A stretch of DNA of 64,000 nucleotides from Topomyia yanbarensis (lineage: Eukaryota; Arthropoda; Insecta; Diptera; Culicidae). The stretch covers positions 162,512,080 through 162,576,079 of the forward strand of contig NC_080670.1 in the NCBI RefSeq assembly GCF_030247195.1, given 5' to 3'. Numbering within the stretch: position 1 is the first letter of the stretch; each line of letters begins with the position of its first letter. This document shows, one piece after another, positions 45,338 to 57,029 of the stretch. The notes beneath the pieces were generated by a model. The model searched no databases. It was not told the origin of the DNA and was given only the letters and a program-made list of their open reading frames with translations. Both the position numbers and the translations under genes were made by a program.

Positions 45338-45366
45338 TTAAAAAATACGTTTAATTTCGTTCGAAG

Positions 45367-48300
45367 ATGATTGGACGAACACCAATGAAAACGAGATCCG
45401 CTTCTGCAGCCGGAAAAAATCAACCGACGAATAAAAGCACCGATGGTCATCTCTATCACTGCCAGAAATGTTCTAATCAGGATAACACTTTAATGGTCCA
45501 GTGTGATAATTGTGACGACTGGTATCATTTTGACTGCGTAGGAGTTGACCATGATGTTGTGCATCGTGATGGGCTCTGTCGTACGTGCCATACATCTAAA
45601 GGGGCCAAACAGAAAAATTTGGTCAACCCTCTCAATCTCAATCTACAAACGATTACAAGTACGTCAGCAGGCCCAACTATCAGAATAACATCAGTTCCAC
45701 TAAACATTGTACCACAGCTTTCGGCGCAGTCGGCCGTCCTGACAAATACAATAACCAGTACTGCTATAAACGCTTCGAGGTTAACACACGTACCCTCAAA
45801 TATGATGTTTCCACCACTCAGCCCCAATCATGCCCCTCGTATGCACATTCCCTTTAGTACAGTGACAAGCCTGCCTTGTACAACAAATTTACTTACACTA
45901 ATGCCACCGCACACAGAAGCGATACCATGTCAGTTGAGACCGTCAGCACCCTCAGTTGGTGTATTTTCTGTAGTTGCTAACCAAAATCAGTGCGCAACAG
46001 TATCAACTCTCAATCAGCCGATTACATCGATCGTGAACATACCCCTTGCGTCTAGCACCATCATTCCTGGCACTGTACCGTTAACTGGACAAATTTTGAA
46101 CAAACCGCAACAGTTGACATCCGTTCAAGCTCGAAACAACGCGAAGCAAGGTTTCGAGGACATAGCGAGTCAGCATTCTGGAGTATCGAAGACGTCCACC
46201 AAGCAAAGGCAGTTGCAGTTGAAATTACAAATGTTAGATGAAGAGAGGAAGTTGCAAGAACAAGAGGATGCGAAGAGGCGTGAATATATTCTTAAGCGGT
46301 ACAACTTACTGATGGAACTTGACAGCGAAACATCCTCGGCGATTGATGTCGAAGAAGATGAAAAGGAAACAAATAAAAGGGTAGAAAACTGGATAAATGA
46401 TGAAATGAATATAAATCAATATCCCGAGTTGCAGCGTGAAGCGCACTTAGAAGAACTTCCCCCCATCGTCCCGCAAACACAAAACATCCCTTTACAGCAA
46501 ACTCCATTCAGAATTGTATCCAGCGCCCAGCAACGACAACCGCAGCGACAGCAGCATCCATACCAGTCTATCCGCCGGAATCCACCGAATCAATCCGACT
46601 TTCTACCGGGAATGAGACGCATGAGAATAAATGACGATTATGCGTCGGTTCCCGTCGAAGAAGACGATATTAACAATTTAACACGAAGTCAAGTTGTGGC
46701 ACGACAAGCAGTATCTCGGGAGCTTCCGACCTTCAGTGGAGCACCAGAAGAATGGCCATTGTTTCTGTCATCTTTTACTACCACCACAAACATGTGTGGA
46801 TACACTCCCGAGGAAAATCTGGTGCGATTGCAGAAATGCCTAACCAGTAAAGCGCACGAAGCAGTTAAGTGTATGTTAATGCACCCGTCCAATGTTCATC
46901 GTATCATCTCGACGCTGAAAATGCGCTTTGGAAATCCTGAGGTTATCGTACATAATTTGATGGCAAAAATTAGTTCTACACCGGCGCCAAAGGTTGATAA
47001 ACTGGATACAATTATCGAGTTTGCTCTTGCTGTACAAAATTTGTGTGCAACGATTGAAGCATGTCAGTTGGATGAATATATGTACAATGTTGCCCTGATG
47101 CGTGAACTGATTGATAAACTTCCTCCATCGATCAAGTTCGAGTGGGCGAGATACAGGCGCAACATGCCATGCACAAATCTTTCCACCTTTTCGGCGTGGT
47201 TGTATGAGCTTGCAGAAACAGTGGGTCCGCTAGCTGCTTTGCCCAGTGAAATGAAAACTCATCGTCCCACGAAAAACAACTTAACATTCTTGAACGCTCA
47301 TGTAGAAAACGGTGACGAGATACTTTCATCGCAACCACTAATCTCGACATTGTCAAAGCAAGCGGCTCGATCTTGTTTGGTGTGCAAAGGCAGTTGCTCC
47401 AGCGTCGAAAAATGCACAAAATTCGCTGAATTGAGCTATAACTCCAAATGGACTACTGTCAAAGAGTTTGGCCTTTGTAGGAAATGCCTCAAGAAGCATA
47501 ACGGGACATGTAGATCACAACAAACTTGCGGGAAAAACGGTTGTGAGTTCAAGCATCATCAACTCCTACACAACAGCCAACGAGATGGTTCACTTTCAGC
47601 AGAACCAACAATAACTGAAAGTGAATGTAATTCCCATTATAAGTCGACCAATAAAGTACTGTTTCGAGTTATACCTGTAATATTATACGGGCCGGAGAAG
47701 CATTTGAAGACTTATGCCTTTCTGGATGACGGATCTTCGCTTTCATTCATGGATGCGGCACTTGCAAAGGAGCTGAACATAAAAGGGGAAAAAGAACCAC
47801 TGTGTCTCAAATGGACGGCAAATACAAGCCGCATAGAGAACGAATCAATGAATATCTCTATGCAGATCTCCGGCGTTGAAGAGCATCATACAGTTTATAA
47901 CCTTCACGGAGTTCACACCGTCTCTAGCTTAGGACTTTTTCACCAAACGGTCAACATGCAAGAATTATGCGAAAAGTATCAACATCTACGCGGCATTCCT
48001 GCAGCCTCGTATCAGAATGTACAGCCACGCTTGCTCATAGGAGTCAATAATGCGAACCTAAGTTATCCTTTGAAAGGTAGAGAAGGACCGATGTTAGAAC
48101 CCATAGCAACAAAGACACGACTCGGCTGGGTGGTTTATGGGGGGTCAGAGCAAAACGATGCGTTTTTTGGTTATTATAGTATAAACACGTGCGCTTGTAA
48201 TGAAAGCTCTGATGACTCTTCAGGACGAGCCGTACGTGAATATTTTTCGTTAGAGGGTATAGGTATTTCGAAACCGGATACACCATTACTATCGAAGGAA

Positions 48301-50631
48301 GACGAAAGAGCTCAACAGATCCTTGCCACGATCTCTCAAACGAATGGTGGTCACTATGTAACCCCTCTGATTTGGAAATATGATGACTTTCGTTTGCCGA
48401 ATAGTAAACCTGTTGCTTTAAAGCGTCATCACTGCCTGGAAACGAGAATGCAGAAGGAACCGGAGCTGGCAGCTGTTGTACGTGCAATAATCGATGATTA
48501 CCGACGGAAAGGTTACATAAGGAAGCTAACGGAAAATGAGAGGAAGGAAATGGGGTCACAACGCCAGTGGTACATTCCAATATTCCCTGTATTCAACCCA
48601 AACAAACCAGGGAAGACGAGAATTGTATGGGACTGGGCAGCCAAAACTAACGGGGTCTCTTTAAACTCCATGCTGCTGAAAGGACCCGACCAACTAGTTC
48701 CCTTGAACGACATTCTATACAAGTTTCGAGAAAAGAAGGTGGGAATCAGCGGCGACATCAAGGAGATGTTTTTACAAGTGTTAATTGCGAAAAAAGATCA
48801 GTACTGCCAGCTAATCTTGTGGAAAGAAAATGAAACGGATCAATCACCCAGTACATTTGTAACCCAGGTTATGACCTTTGGTGCCTGCTGCTCGCCGAGT
48901 TGTGCGCAATATATAAAAAATTTCAACGCCAATAAGTATGCTGCCCATTATCCAAGAGCAGCGGAGGCTATTATAAAACGTCATTATGTGGATGACATGC
49001 TGGATAGCGTTGAAACCGAGGAAGAAGCGATTCAACTAGCAAAAGATGTACGTTTTATTCACGCTCAAGCAGGATTTGAAATTAGAAATTGGTTATCCAA
49101 CTCACTCAACGTTCTCCGGGCTTTACGTCAAGAAGGGACCAACCTAAAAAGCCTTAATGTCGGTTCGGAATTGGCCACAGAGAAGGTTCTGGGGATGTGG
49201 TGGTGTACGAACTCCGACACTTTCATGTACAAACTGTCCCCAAAACACGACACTGACCTCCTCGCAGGGAAACGAATACCTACTAAGAGGGAGGTTCTGC
49301 GTACGTTAATGTCTATTTTTGACCCGCTGGGTTTGCTGTCGAATTTGCTAGTATTCCTCAAAATACTTTTCCAAGAAATTTGGCGATCCGCTATTGATTG
49401 GGACGACGAAATACCAGCCGGTTTGTACAACAAATGGGAACAATGGCTGCGCATACTTCCCAAAGCACAAGACGTCAGTATTCCTCGTTGCTACCGGTCA
49501 TTGACGTCAATAGGACCAAATACACTGATTCAACTACATACCTTCGTAGATGCTAGTGAGTTGGGGTATGCCGCTGTGGCGTATCTTAGGTTCCAACAAG
49601 GCAGCGCCGTGGAATGCTCGATTGTCGGGGCTAAGTCAAAAGTCGCTCCATTGCAGTTTGTATCCATACCGAGACTGGAGTTGCAGAGTGCTGTCATCGG
49701 TGCGCGACTAGCAAACACAATATCCAAAGCACTATCATTCCACATCAATGAACATTTCTATTGGACCGATGCTCGTGATGTCCTATGTTGGCTGCGTTCA
49801 GATCACCGCAGGTACTCTCCATATGTGGGATGGCGAGTAAGTGAGATATTAGGCAGTACTGATATTGTAAATTGGAAGTGGGTGGACTCGAGAAACAACG
49901 TGGCTGATGAAGCAACCAAATGGTCTCGAATACCCGACCTTAGCATAACCAGTCGATGGTTCAAGGGCCCAGCATTTCTATGGCAAGCAAGAGAAACATG
50001 GCCAGCTGAGCCTTTTAACACCGGTGAAACCAAAGAGGAACTTCGAGCAAGTCTGCTTTATCATAATACAACTAGGGATCCTTTGTTCCATACAGAGAGG
50101 TTCTCTACATGGAGACGTCTATGGCGAACGGCAGCAACAGTCATTAGATTCGCCACAAACCTCCAGAGCAGAATCAAGAGCATCGAACTCAAAACTGGCC
50201 CACTTTCAGCGAGTGAGTTGAAACAAGCATCGAATTTGCTCTACCAACAAGCTCAAAATGCATCGTATTCAGATGAGATATGTCTTTTAGCGAGTACTGA
50301 ATCCGAACGCAAATCTCTCTTGAAATCGAGCCCAATATTCAACTTAAATCCTTTCCTCGACAAAGAACGAGTCTTACGCATGCACGGCAGAATCGGAGCA
50401 TGCGAATATGCTCGTATGGATGCACAGAATCCGGTTATTCTTCCAAAGGACCATTACATCACTAAGCTAATCATCCAGGACTACCATCTTCGGTACCATC
50501 ACCTGAACCACGAAACCGTCCTAAACGAGCGGTTCCAAATCCTCCGCCAATGGCAGATCTGCCTCAAGCAAGATTGGCAGCCTACACAAGACCATTTTCT
50601 CATGTCGGCATCGACTATTTTGGTCCATTGA
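45367..50631 (+). CDS. BEL/Pao Gag-Pol polyprotein with N-terminal PHD-type finger, truncated in integrase
   Basis: 1754 residues. A C4HC3 zinc finger of PHD type spans residues 32-77 (CQKC, CDNC, HFDC, CRTC). Then come a Gln-rich coiled-coil region (about 275-340), a Gag core of the DUF1759 type (about 445-600, LPTFSGAPEEWPLF), Cys/His knuckles (about 668-735), an aspartic protease-like domain (YAFLDDGSSLSF, about 781), and reverse transcriptase (about 1050-1250) with HYVDDMLDS. RNase H lies near 1390-1520 (TFVDASELGYAAVAY, NVADEATKWS). The integrase zinc-finger histidines follow (YHHLNHETVLNE, about 1715), and the frame then leaves the family pattern at about residue 1722. The start ATG lies only 29 nt after the LTR. 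Confidence 0.93.
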   Translation: MIGRTPMKTRSASAAGKNQPTNKSTDGHLYHCQKCSNQDNTLMVQCDNCDDWYHFDCVGVDHDVVHRDGLCRTCHTSKGAKQKNLVNPLNLNLQTITSTSAGPTIRITSVPLNIVPQLSAQSAVLTNTITSTAINASRLTHVPSNMMFPPLSPNHAPRMHIPFSTVTSLPCTTNLLTLMPPHTEAIPCQLRPSAPSVGVFSVVANQNQCATVSTLNQPITSIVNIPLASSTIIPGTVPLTGQILNKPQQLTSVQARNNAKQGFEDIASQHSGVSKTSTKQRQLQLKLQMLDEERKLQEQEDAKRREYILKRYNLLMELDSETSSAIDVEEDEKETNKRVENWINDEMNINQYPELQREAHLEELPPIVPQTQNIPLQQTPFRIVSSAQQRQPQRQQHPYQSIRRNPPNQSDFLPGMRRMRINDDYASVPVEEDDINNLTRSQVVARQAVSRELPTFSGAPEEWPLFLSSFTTTTNMCGYTPEENLVRLQKCLTSKAHEAVKCMLMHPSNVHRIISTLKMRFGNPEVIVHNLMAKISSTPAPKVDKLDTIIEFALAVQNLCATIEACQLDEYMYNVALMRELIDKLPPSIKFEWARYRRNMPCTNLSTFSAWLYELAETVGPLAALPSEMKTHRPTKNNLTFLNAHVENGDEILSSQPLISTLSKQAARSCLVCKGSCSSVEKCTKFAELSYNSKWTTVKEFGLCRKCLKKHNGTCRSQQTCGKNGCEFKHHQLLHNSQRDGSLSAEPTITESECNSHYKSTNKVLFRVIPVILYGPEKHLKTYAFLDDGSSLSFMDAALAKELNIKGEKEPLCLKWTANTSRIENESMNISMQISGVEEHHTVYNLHGVHTVSSLGLFHQTVNMQELCEKYQHLRGIPAASYQNVQPRLLIGVNNANLSYPLKGREGPMLEPIATKTRLGWVVYGGSEQNDAFFGYYSINTCACNESSDDSSGRAVREYFSLEGIGISKPDTPLLSKEDERAQQILATISQTNGGHYVTPLIWKYDDFRLPNSKPVALKRHHCLETRMQKEPELAAVVRAIIDDYRRKGYIRKLTENERKEMGSQRQWYIPIFPVFNPNKPGKTRIVWDWAAKTNGVSLNSMLLKGPDQLVPLNDILYKFREKKVGISGDIKEMFLQVLIAKKDQYCQLILWKENETDQSPSTFVTQVMTFGACCSPSCAQYIKNFNANKYAAHYPRAAEAIIKRHYVDDMLDSVETEEEAIQLAKDVRFIHAQAGFEIRNWLSNSLNVLRALRQEGTNLKSLNVGSELATEKVLGMWWCTNSDTFMYKLSPKHDTDLLAGKRIPTKREVLRTLMSIFDPLGLLSNLLVFLKILFQEIWRSAIDWDDEIPAGLYNKWEQWLRILPKAQDVSIPRCYRSLTSIGPNTLIQLHTFVDASELGYAAVAYLRFQQGSAVECSIVGAKSKVAPLQFVSIPRLELQSAVIGARLANTISKALSFHINEHFYWTDARDVLCWLRSDHRRYSPYVGWRVSEILGSTDIVNWKWVDSRNNVADEATKWSRIPDLSITSRWFKGPAFLWQARETWPAEPFNTGETKEELRASLLYHNTTRDPLFHTERFSTWRRLWRTAATVIRFATNLQSRIKSIELKTGPLSASELKQASNLLYQQAQNASYSDEICLLASTESERKSLLKSSPIFNLNPFLDKERVLRMHGRIGACEYARMDAQNPVILPKDHYITKLIIQDYHLRYHHLNHETVLNERFQILRQWQICLKQDWQPTQDHFLMSASTILVH

Positions 50632-51590
50632 ACGTAGTGCTAGGGCGAAGGCACGAAAAGCGTTGGGGTGTATTAATTACGTGTTTAACGGTGAGGGCAG
50701 TACATATCGAAATAGCACACTCTTTGAGCGCGGATTCATGTATATTGTCGCTAAGAAATTTCATGGCAAGGCGAGGAGTACCCATCCAAATATTCAGCGA
50801 CAGAGGAACAAATTTCACAGCAGCAAGCAAAGAGCTTGCGGAAGCGATAGAGAAATTGGATCATGACAGAATTATTGGAGAGATAGTCAGCCATCAAACT
50901 GAGTGGAAGTTTCTTCCACCAGCATCTCCGCACATGGGAGGAGCCTGGGAAAGGCTTGTGCAAACGGTGAAGAGAAACCTGCAACAGATAAAACCGGGAA
51001 GATCTCCAACAGATGAAGTATTACGAAACTGCTTAACGGAAATCGAAAATCTGATTAATTCACGTCCTTTGACACACGTGCCAGTGGACGATCCAGAGGC
51101 ACCTGTACTAACTCCCAACCACTTTATTTTGGGATCATCCAGTGGACTCAAACCGATGACCTGTTTAAGCGATAGTGACGTGGTCTTAAGGCAAGCCTGG
51201 CGATCGTCACAAGTAGAGGCTAACATATTTTGGAAACGATGGATGCGAGACTACTTGCCGGAAATTACAAGACGTACCAAATGGTACAATAATGTGAAGG
51301 CGATTGAAGAAAATGACATCGTGTTGATAGTGGACCACGCTCTTCCACGTAATTGTTGGCCAAAGGGTAGGGTCATTGGAGTCAAGCGAGGGAAAGACAA
51401 CCAGGTAAGATCAGCGACGGTTCAGACGGCAACAGGCATCTATGAACGTCCAGCAACGAAGATCGCCGTTTTGGATGTTCGTCGCGAAGGATACGTAAGC
51501 CTGGACTCAGGCGTACCTGGGGGGGACTGTCACGACCCCTCGGTCGGCACAACTCACCAAGACGATCTTCGACGATCACCCTATAGTTAA
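50532..51590 (+). pseudogene. BEL/Pao integrase catalytic and C-terminal part, out of frame with Gag-Pol
   Basis: The retroviral-type integrase core inserts element DNA into the host. From the ATG at 50550 the catalytic acidic residues are Asp22 (HVGIDYFGPL), Asp84 (IQIFSDRGTNF) and Glu134 (PHMGGAWERL). The Pao C-terminal segment follows (LINSRPLTHVPVDD, LTPNHFILG), and the frame ends 63 nt inside the 3' LTR. Relative to Gag-Pol it is in another phase. Similarity resumes at about 50532 (VPNPPPMADLP), leaving roughly 30 residues of the zinc-binding domain, including its Cys pair, absent. This points to a deletion, not programmed frameshifting. Confidence 0.85.
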
Positions 51591-52194
51591 CGACCGCGGC
51601 CGTTAGAGATTTCTGACAGATCATGATGGGAGAAAGAAGAATGATCATCTGAGGAACGTGTTACGAGGTTTTGCAGTTTGCGTATAAATTTATTAATTAA
51701 AAAAGCTATACTAAATTGAATTGAAATTTATGCTAAGTAAGTTAGTTTGAAGTGTCCTATTGAATTTAATAACCTAGATATATTGATTGTCCTACTTGAA
51801 TTTGATAACCTACATGCAAACAATATAATTTGTTAACCTATATATTTTTCCTAACCTATAATTGGATAACCTAAAGAATTGGATTATGATTCAGTGAAAA
51901 TCACTACTGGACCCATTATAGGTACTATATTATCGAAAACGTGCGTAAGATAATTTAACATCATCGAATTTTATTGTAACTATCTATCAATTGTATTAGC
52001 AGGATTGCAATTGGATTTAATACACAAAACAATAACGAAAAACTAGAGGAAACAAGAACTAAACGTAGGTGAGAATCACGAATGTATCAAACATTATATA
52101 TAATAATAATTTTGCAGGTATTTTTTAACTGTTTCCAAATACACCGTCTGTTAAAAAATCGGAATCGTTGTCTTGTTTCTTGTTGGTCGCCACA
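51528..52194 (+). repeat. 3' LTR of the BEL/Pao element
   Basis: 667 bp from TGTCACGACC to CGCCACA, with two substitutions relative to the 5' LTR, followed by the duplication ACGAT (52195-52199). The integrase frame extends into its first 63 nt. Confidence 0.95.
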
Positions 52195-52199
52195 ACGAT

Positions 52200-55100
52200 A
52201 TTCTAAGAACAAAACAATATAATGAAAAAGGGAAGCGACATTTATCGAAATAGTAATGCCAATACCTGTGTTCTTGAAGATTTCGTAATATAAGTGTTAT
52301 TTATCGTGGATAAACTAATTCAATGTAAAGCGACAATGTGCCCAGAAAATGCAGCAAATGCATTAAATAAAGAGTCCTGGTTTTGTAACACTTTTCATCA
52401 ATAATCAAGCTATAATATTTGAATGAAGAAATGTGGTGTCCCTCTGGAGTTGTTTCACTCTATCCGTCATCAAATATCACTGCACTCCGAAGACAATAGG
52501 CACTTCAAACTCTGCAGAAGCACTGTATATACAGGCCATATTCGATTATCCGTTGTCTCGAAATGTGATGATCATGACAATTGATTGAATTCATTGAAGT
52601 CGAGTACAATTTATATGATTGATTGATGAAATACTCGACTAAAAGTAAACCAATGGATATGACAGTAAAACGTTTGTTCTTCGTGCTATTATGACTACCT
52701 CAAATTCGTAACTGATTTTCGACTCTTTTGGCGAATTGTCAGTTATCAACCCTCAGATAAGATTCGACTCAGACAAGATCATGCGCATTCCCCTCGCACA
52801 TTTAATTCCTAATGAATTAGTTCCCTAGTTGGTCAAATAAACACTAAACAAAAAAATTAGTTTGTTCAACCCAAAGAAATGTCAGCTCAATTAGCATAGC
52901 CCGGCGCACAAATGTTTCCTTACAAGGCCAAGGGATAGTATGTTTAGTGTTAATGGGAAATCACTTGCAGATTAAATGAAATATATAATTTACTTAATGT
53001 GACAACCAGTTTTAATTGGTATTATTTCTCTTTTTCCTTCCAGGTAAGTTCCAGGCTCGAAGGACGAGCTTTGTTCTCGGAGTACCGTTGTACTAATTTC
53101 TAACGTCTTAGACCGTATGTATCTCGATGGAATGCCAAGTGAAATGTCATCCTTCTGGTTCTGTGGGAGTATGTGTAAGGCAGTTTGATGTACGGAGATT
53201 TCAAGCAATTTCACTTTAACTGTCGGCGATTAAGCAAACAAAAATCGAATTTTATAATATCCAATTTCATACGATTCTTCAGACGAAAATATGATTTCTT
53301 ATAGCGTTTGATTATAAATGTCATTTTGAATCGAATTATCTACTCTTAAGAAAAATATTCTAAAAAGTAGTCGTTTTCAAGATATTTACATTTTGTTTCG
53401 ACAAAAACAATTGTTCCGTGAAACTACTTACGCCTTTTTCATAAGTAATTCATTAGAGTGAGAAGAAGAAAATGACTCCCATTGACTTACTTTGAGTCGA
53501 TTCCTAGTCCACCAGGACTGTCTGCTCCAGATTTGATTAAAATCATACAAGTTTAGCTTCCGCACGTGGTTGATTGCATATCAATCCAGATTTGTTAGGA
53601 GAAGTTATGAAACTTTTAACGAAGTACATGGGGGCCTAACAGCAGGTGGGGAATCAGTAGTCCATTCCAATGAAGTTTATTTTTTTGTGAAGGAATGTAT
53701 GGGTGCTGAATTGTGGATTTTTATGCTCGAAATTTTGCAAAGGCCTTGCGCATTCATTTTTCGCTAGGTTCATCGAATTATGAACAAATCACTTTAGAAG
53801 GCAAGTTATGTCAGTCTCATGATTTTAGATTTTACCGAATAATTTTATTTTTTGAGTTTGAGACCGTGTGATTACCTAAAGGCAAAAGTGCTTAACGATG
53901 GCACCCAAGCGGTTAACCCCAGTTCCTAGCTTTCGTAAAAAAAACAACAACCCACGTAATCTCCTACCTACAAGCTAGTGTCTTCATCTCGCAGTCACGA
54001 CTCCCGTAATCTAGTCGAACAAAAGTACTCCGATCTAATTAAATTAAATTGAATCGAATTTCTAGCACCAACTTAACGACCTTCCGCAGCTCACGCACGA
54101 TCCCAGTAGCATAGAGGTAGCTTTCCACGACAGCCAGTTAGAACGCGATGAGATTCTGCTAGGCCCGCTGATCGATATGTAAATAAACACGTTCACACAT
54201 TCTTCGCGACCAGCCAGACTATAGGTACATACATACATTTTCGCTAGAACCCCGACCCGCCGAGTGGTTGCGGCACTCCCGACAGAGCAGGCGCTTATCT
54301 ACGGGCGTAGGTCTAAGACTGCAGCCATTGTAACAGCTCTTAATTTCTCTATTCGCTTTTGGAGCTACCACAAAGCAACCAGCTCCCAAGTCCCCACTGC
54401 AACACCGTTCTCACCCCGACCAGATAACGCCAGCTCCGGCCCCCACAACTTATCTCCTTTTAGCTCTCCTTTTTCCTCTTATTTAGCTTGATTCAATTAA
54501 TTCAAATTAATTTTCAAGGCGAAACCGAAGACACCTCCTACTCCCCAAGGTGCGAAGCACCTCGCCCGCTCTGCACTATCGCGGTTTTGCGGTGTACAGC
54601 TGAAACTCGCTGAAGTTGGAAGTACGCCGTGGTCGGACGGACGACCGAGACTCTCACTACACCGGCATCGGTGCGCGCAGGGAGGGTAATGGTTGCACTC
54701 CTTCATGCACCCCATCCGCAGTAGACTGTTCGAAAAGGCCACAGAGATATGCTCGTTCGTCTTGCCACTTTTTACCCAAAGTTTTGCTTGCAACATATGA
54801 TTCAGATGATTCAGAGAAAACCGAATCAACCGAAACAACAGTCAGACCAGGGCATCCGCCGCTGCCGCCGCCAATATCTACACTCAACTAAGTGAGCGTT
54901 ACTTTTTCCAATGCCCTCTCACTTACCTTACTATTACTACAGAGACACTGACCGGGCGCGCGGACGGGGGCACTTCATTCCGGTTGGCTTTGTTGTTTGT
55001 TTTTTGTTCTGCACACTGAGATAGCATAAATGAGTGGGAAGGTACATACGAAGGGTTGAACTTTAGGCCTAAGCAAAGTTTTGTAAGAAAATGATTCTGT

Positions 55101-57000
55101 CGAAAATACTGCTGGGTTTCTATAATGCAGTAAACAATCTATTTAAATCGGGCCGAAAGATAAGGTACTGGGACGCTCTACAGGTCCTTGGTTTTATGAG
55201 TCGTTTCGGGAATTACTAAATACTGGATCAAAATTCTTGGACCGAACTAGAAGTTCGGTTGTTAAATTCGTTGATTCTGAAAAACAGTTATTTTGTTCTA
55301 ATTTCTAGGCTAAGGGATTCTTAGTTCTGCACCAGATCTTCAAATTGAATAACATAAAACACAACCGTTTTATCTGTCTTACTTCCAGAGTCCCATTAAC
55401 ATTCTTTAGAATTTTATTCTACAACAAAAATGTATCTTTCATCGGTTCCCGGTAAATCATATCGTATTATCTGCTATTTACACACAGATTGTTTATTATA
55501 TTTAAGCTTTGGGTTTTTTTCAGCCTGCAATCTATATCAGATAATATTGTTTGTTCCCTGTGGAGTTGTTTCACTCTATTCGTTATCAAATATCACTGCA
55601 CTCCGAAGACAATAGGCACTTCAAACTCTGTAGAAGCACTGTATATAGTACAATTCCAGAAATTAAGTTAATTTTCAAATAGTTGTAAATGTAATCGTAG
55701 AATACCAAAAATTTTATTTATTTCTAGTTTATTTCTACAGCGTGACTCTAGAACTAAATATTCGACATGTTCAGACCACGTACGTATGAAAATTAGGTTA
55801 CCAGGAGTAAAAATTTCATTCGGCCTAACAGCGCATGGTGGTAAATAAGTGAATGAGTCTAATTTTTGCGAGAAAATGGTTATGTTTAGTTTAATAGTGT
55901 CCTTGAAAGTATTTTAATTCATAATATGAGTTCTCTGATTATTATAAAATTAGTTCCGCAGTATAACGAATAGAGGGCACAAACACTAATTACCGATACC
56001 AAAACAAGCGCGCAGCAAAAAAATCTATAATATCTCAAAAAGAATCAATTTTGCAAGCGCATCATTTTATATTTCAGCTTACTACTTTAAATGTTGCAGT
56101 CTTTTATTGAAATAAATTTTTACTAAAATTAGTTATGGAAGTTGCGTTTCGACTTCGTCTCATCAGAATCTGACACTGACTTAGTGGCAAGATTAAGCTA
56201 GCGCCGGATTGACGCTAGCTCCAAAAAAAGAAAAATTCTATTTGTGTTTCTGAGCAAACCCCTTTACTTACTGATCAGATGAATGTTGGACACAGAACCT
56301 TAGCTTTAATTAAGTTAGGTTTTGTGCCCTTATGCACGAATTGGTTTAATCGAATGCTTCCGGTTTATATAGAGCCTGACATATGGATCTCAAGCCTAAA
56401 ACCAAAGGTTCGTTTTCGCTTTCTCCCCAACAAACCAAAGCTTCTGTGCTTGCTTTCCGGGACATCACTTGGTTCTAGCCAGATTCTTCAATCATAGTAT
56501 GTGTGACTGTTTGAATTTAGTGTCAAAGTGGGTTAATTTGGTGCTAGTTACTAATAAATTCGAAGCACAAATACCCATTTTTATCATATTTTTCGTGAAA
56601 ATGAAAAAATCAGACTTGCAAAAAACCATGTTTTTCAAAAAAACCTTCTCAATTTTTAAAAGCTTCAGGATGATTATTTTCCAAAATATTTGCAGAGATC
56701 TTTGGAGTTACAAAAAGTGAATATGAAAAATTAAAAATGATTGCAGAAATTGAAAAAAGCTGAAAAAATCAAATTTTTCAAAACCCACAAAACACAAATA
56801 TTTGAGAAGGTTTAGAAAATTTTCAAAGAACTTCCAAATATTTAAAAAAATCAGGCTGCTCCAAAGATTCCTGAAATTTCTTTTATAGAAAATTTCAAAG
56901 TGATTTCAGAAAATTTCTATTTAAGAGGCGTAAAATTTCAAATTTTTAGAATATTTCAAAGCGTCAGCAAAATTTTAAAATATTTCAGAAAACTCTAAAC
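52200..57000. other. mostly AT-rich sequence without an assignable gene; 91-bp direct duplication
   Basis: A 91-bp segment (52441-52531) recurs with about four mismatches at 55557-55647, both containing CAAATATCACTGCACTCCGA. The stretch 54230-54900 is more GC-balanced and holds a short frame ending in an acidic and Pro-rich tail (SDDSEKTESTETT, then PPLPPPISTLN, stop at about 54890), origin unknown. 56.5-57.0 kb is low-complexity with many AAAATTTC words. A copy of TGCGTTTCGACTTCGTCTCAT at about 56142 belongs to a repeat also seen at 61.2 and 61.4 kb. Confidence 0.4.
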
Positions 57001-57029
57001 TAGATTTTTTTTCCACTACCAACATATTT

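Larger units (their letters stand above)
44671..52194 (+). mobile_element. BEL/Pao LTR retrotransposon, young but defective
   Basis: 7524 bp with two 667-bp LTRs and the 5-bp target duplication ACGAT (44666-44670 and 52195-52199), the length usual for this superfamily. One long Gag-Pol frame (45367-50631) is followed by a separate integrase frame (50550-51590) that runs into the 3' LTR. Two LTR differences in 667 bp imply recent insertion. A deletion and frameshift in the integrase make this copy non-autonomous. The purine-rich tract CCTGGGGGGGAC just before the 3' LTR is the likely plus-strand primer site. Confidence 0.93.

Noticed and set aside
50532..50631. Programmed frameshift between Gag-Pol and integrase in the BEL element
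   Set aside because: About 30 residues of the zinc-binding domain are missing at the phase change, so a deletion explains it better.
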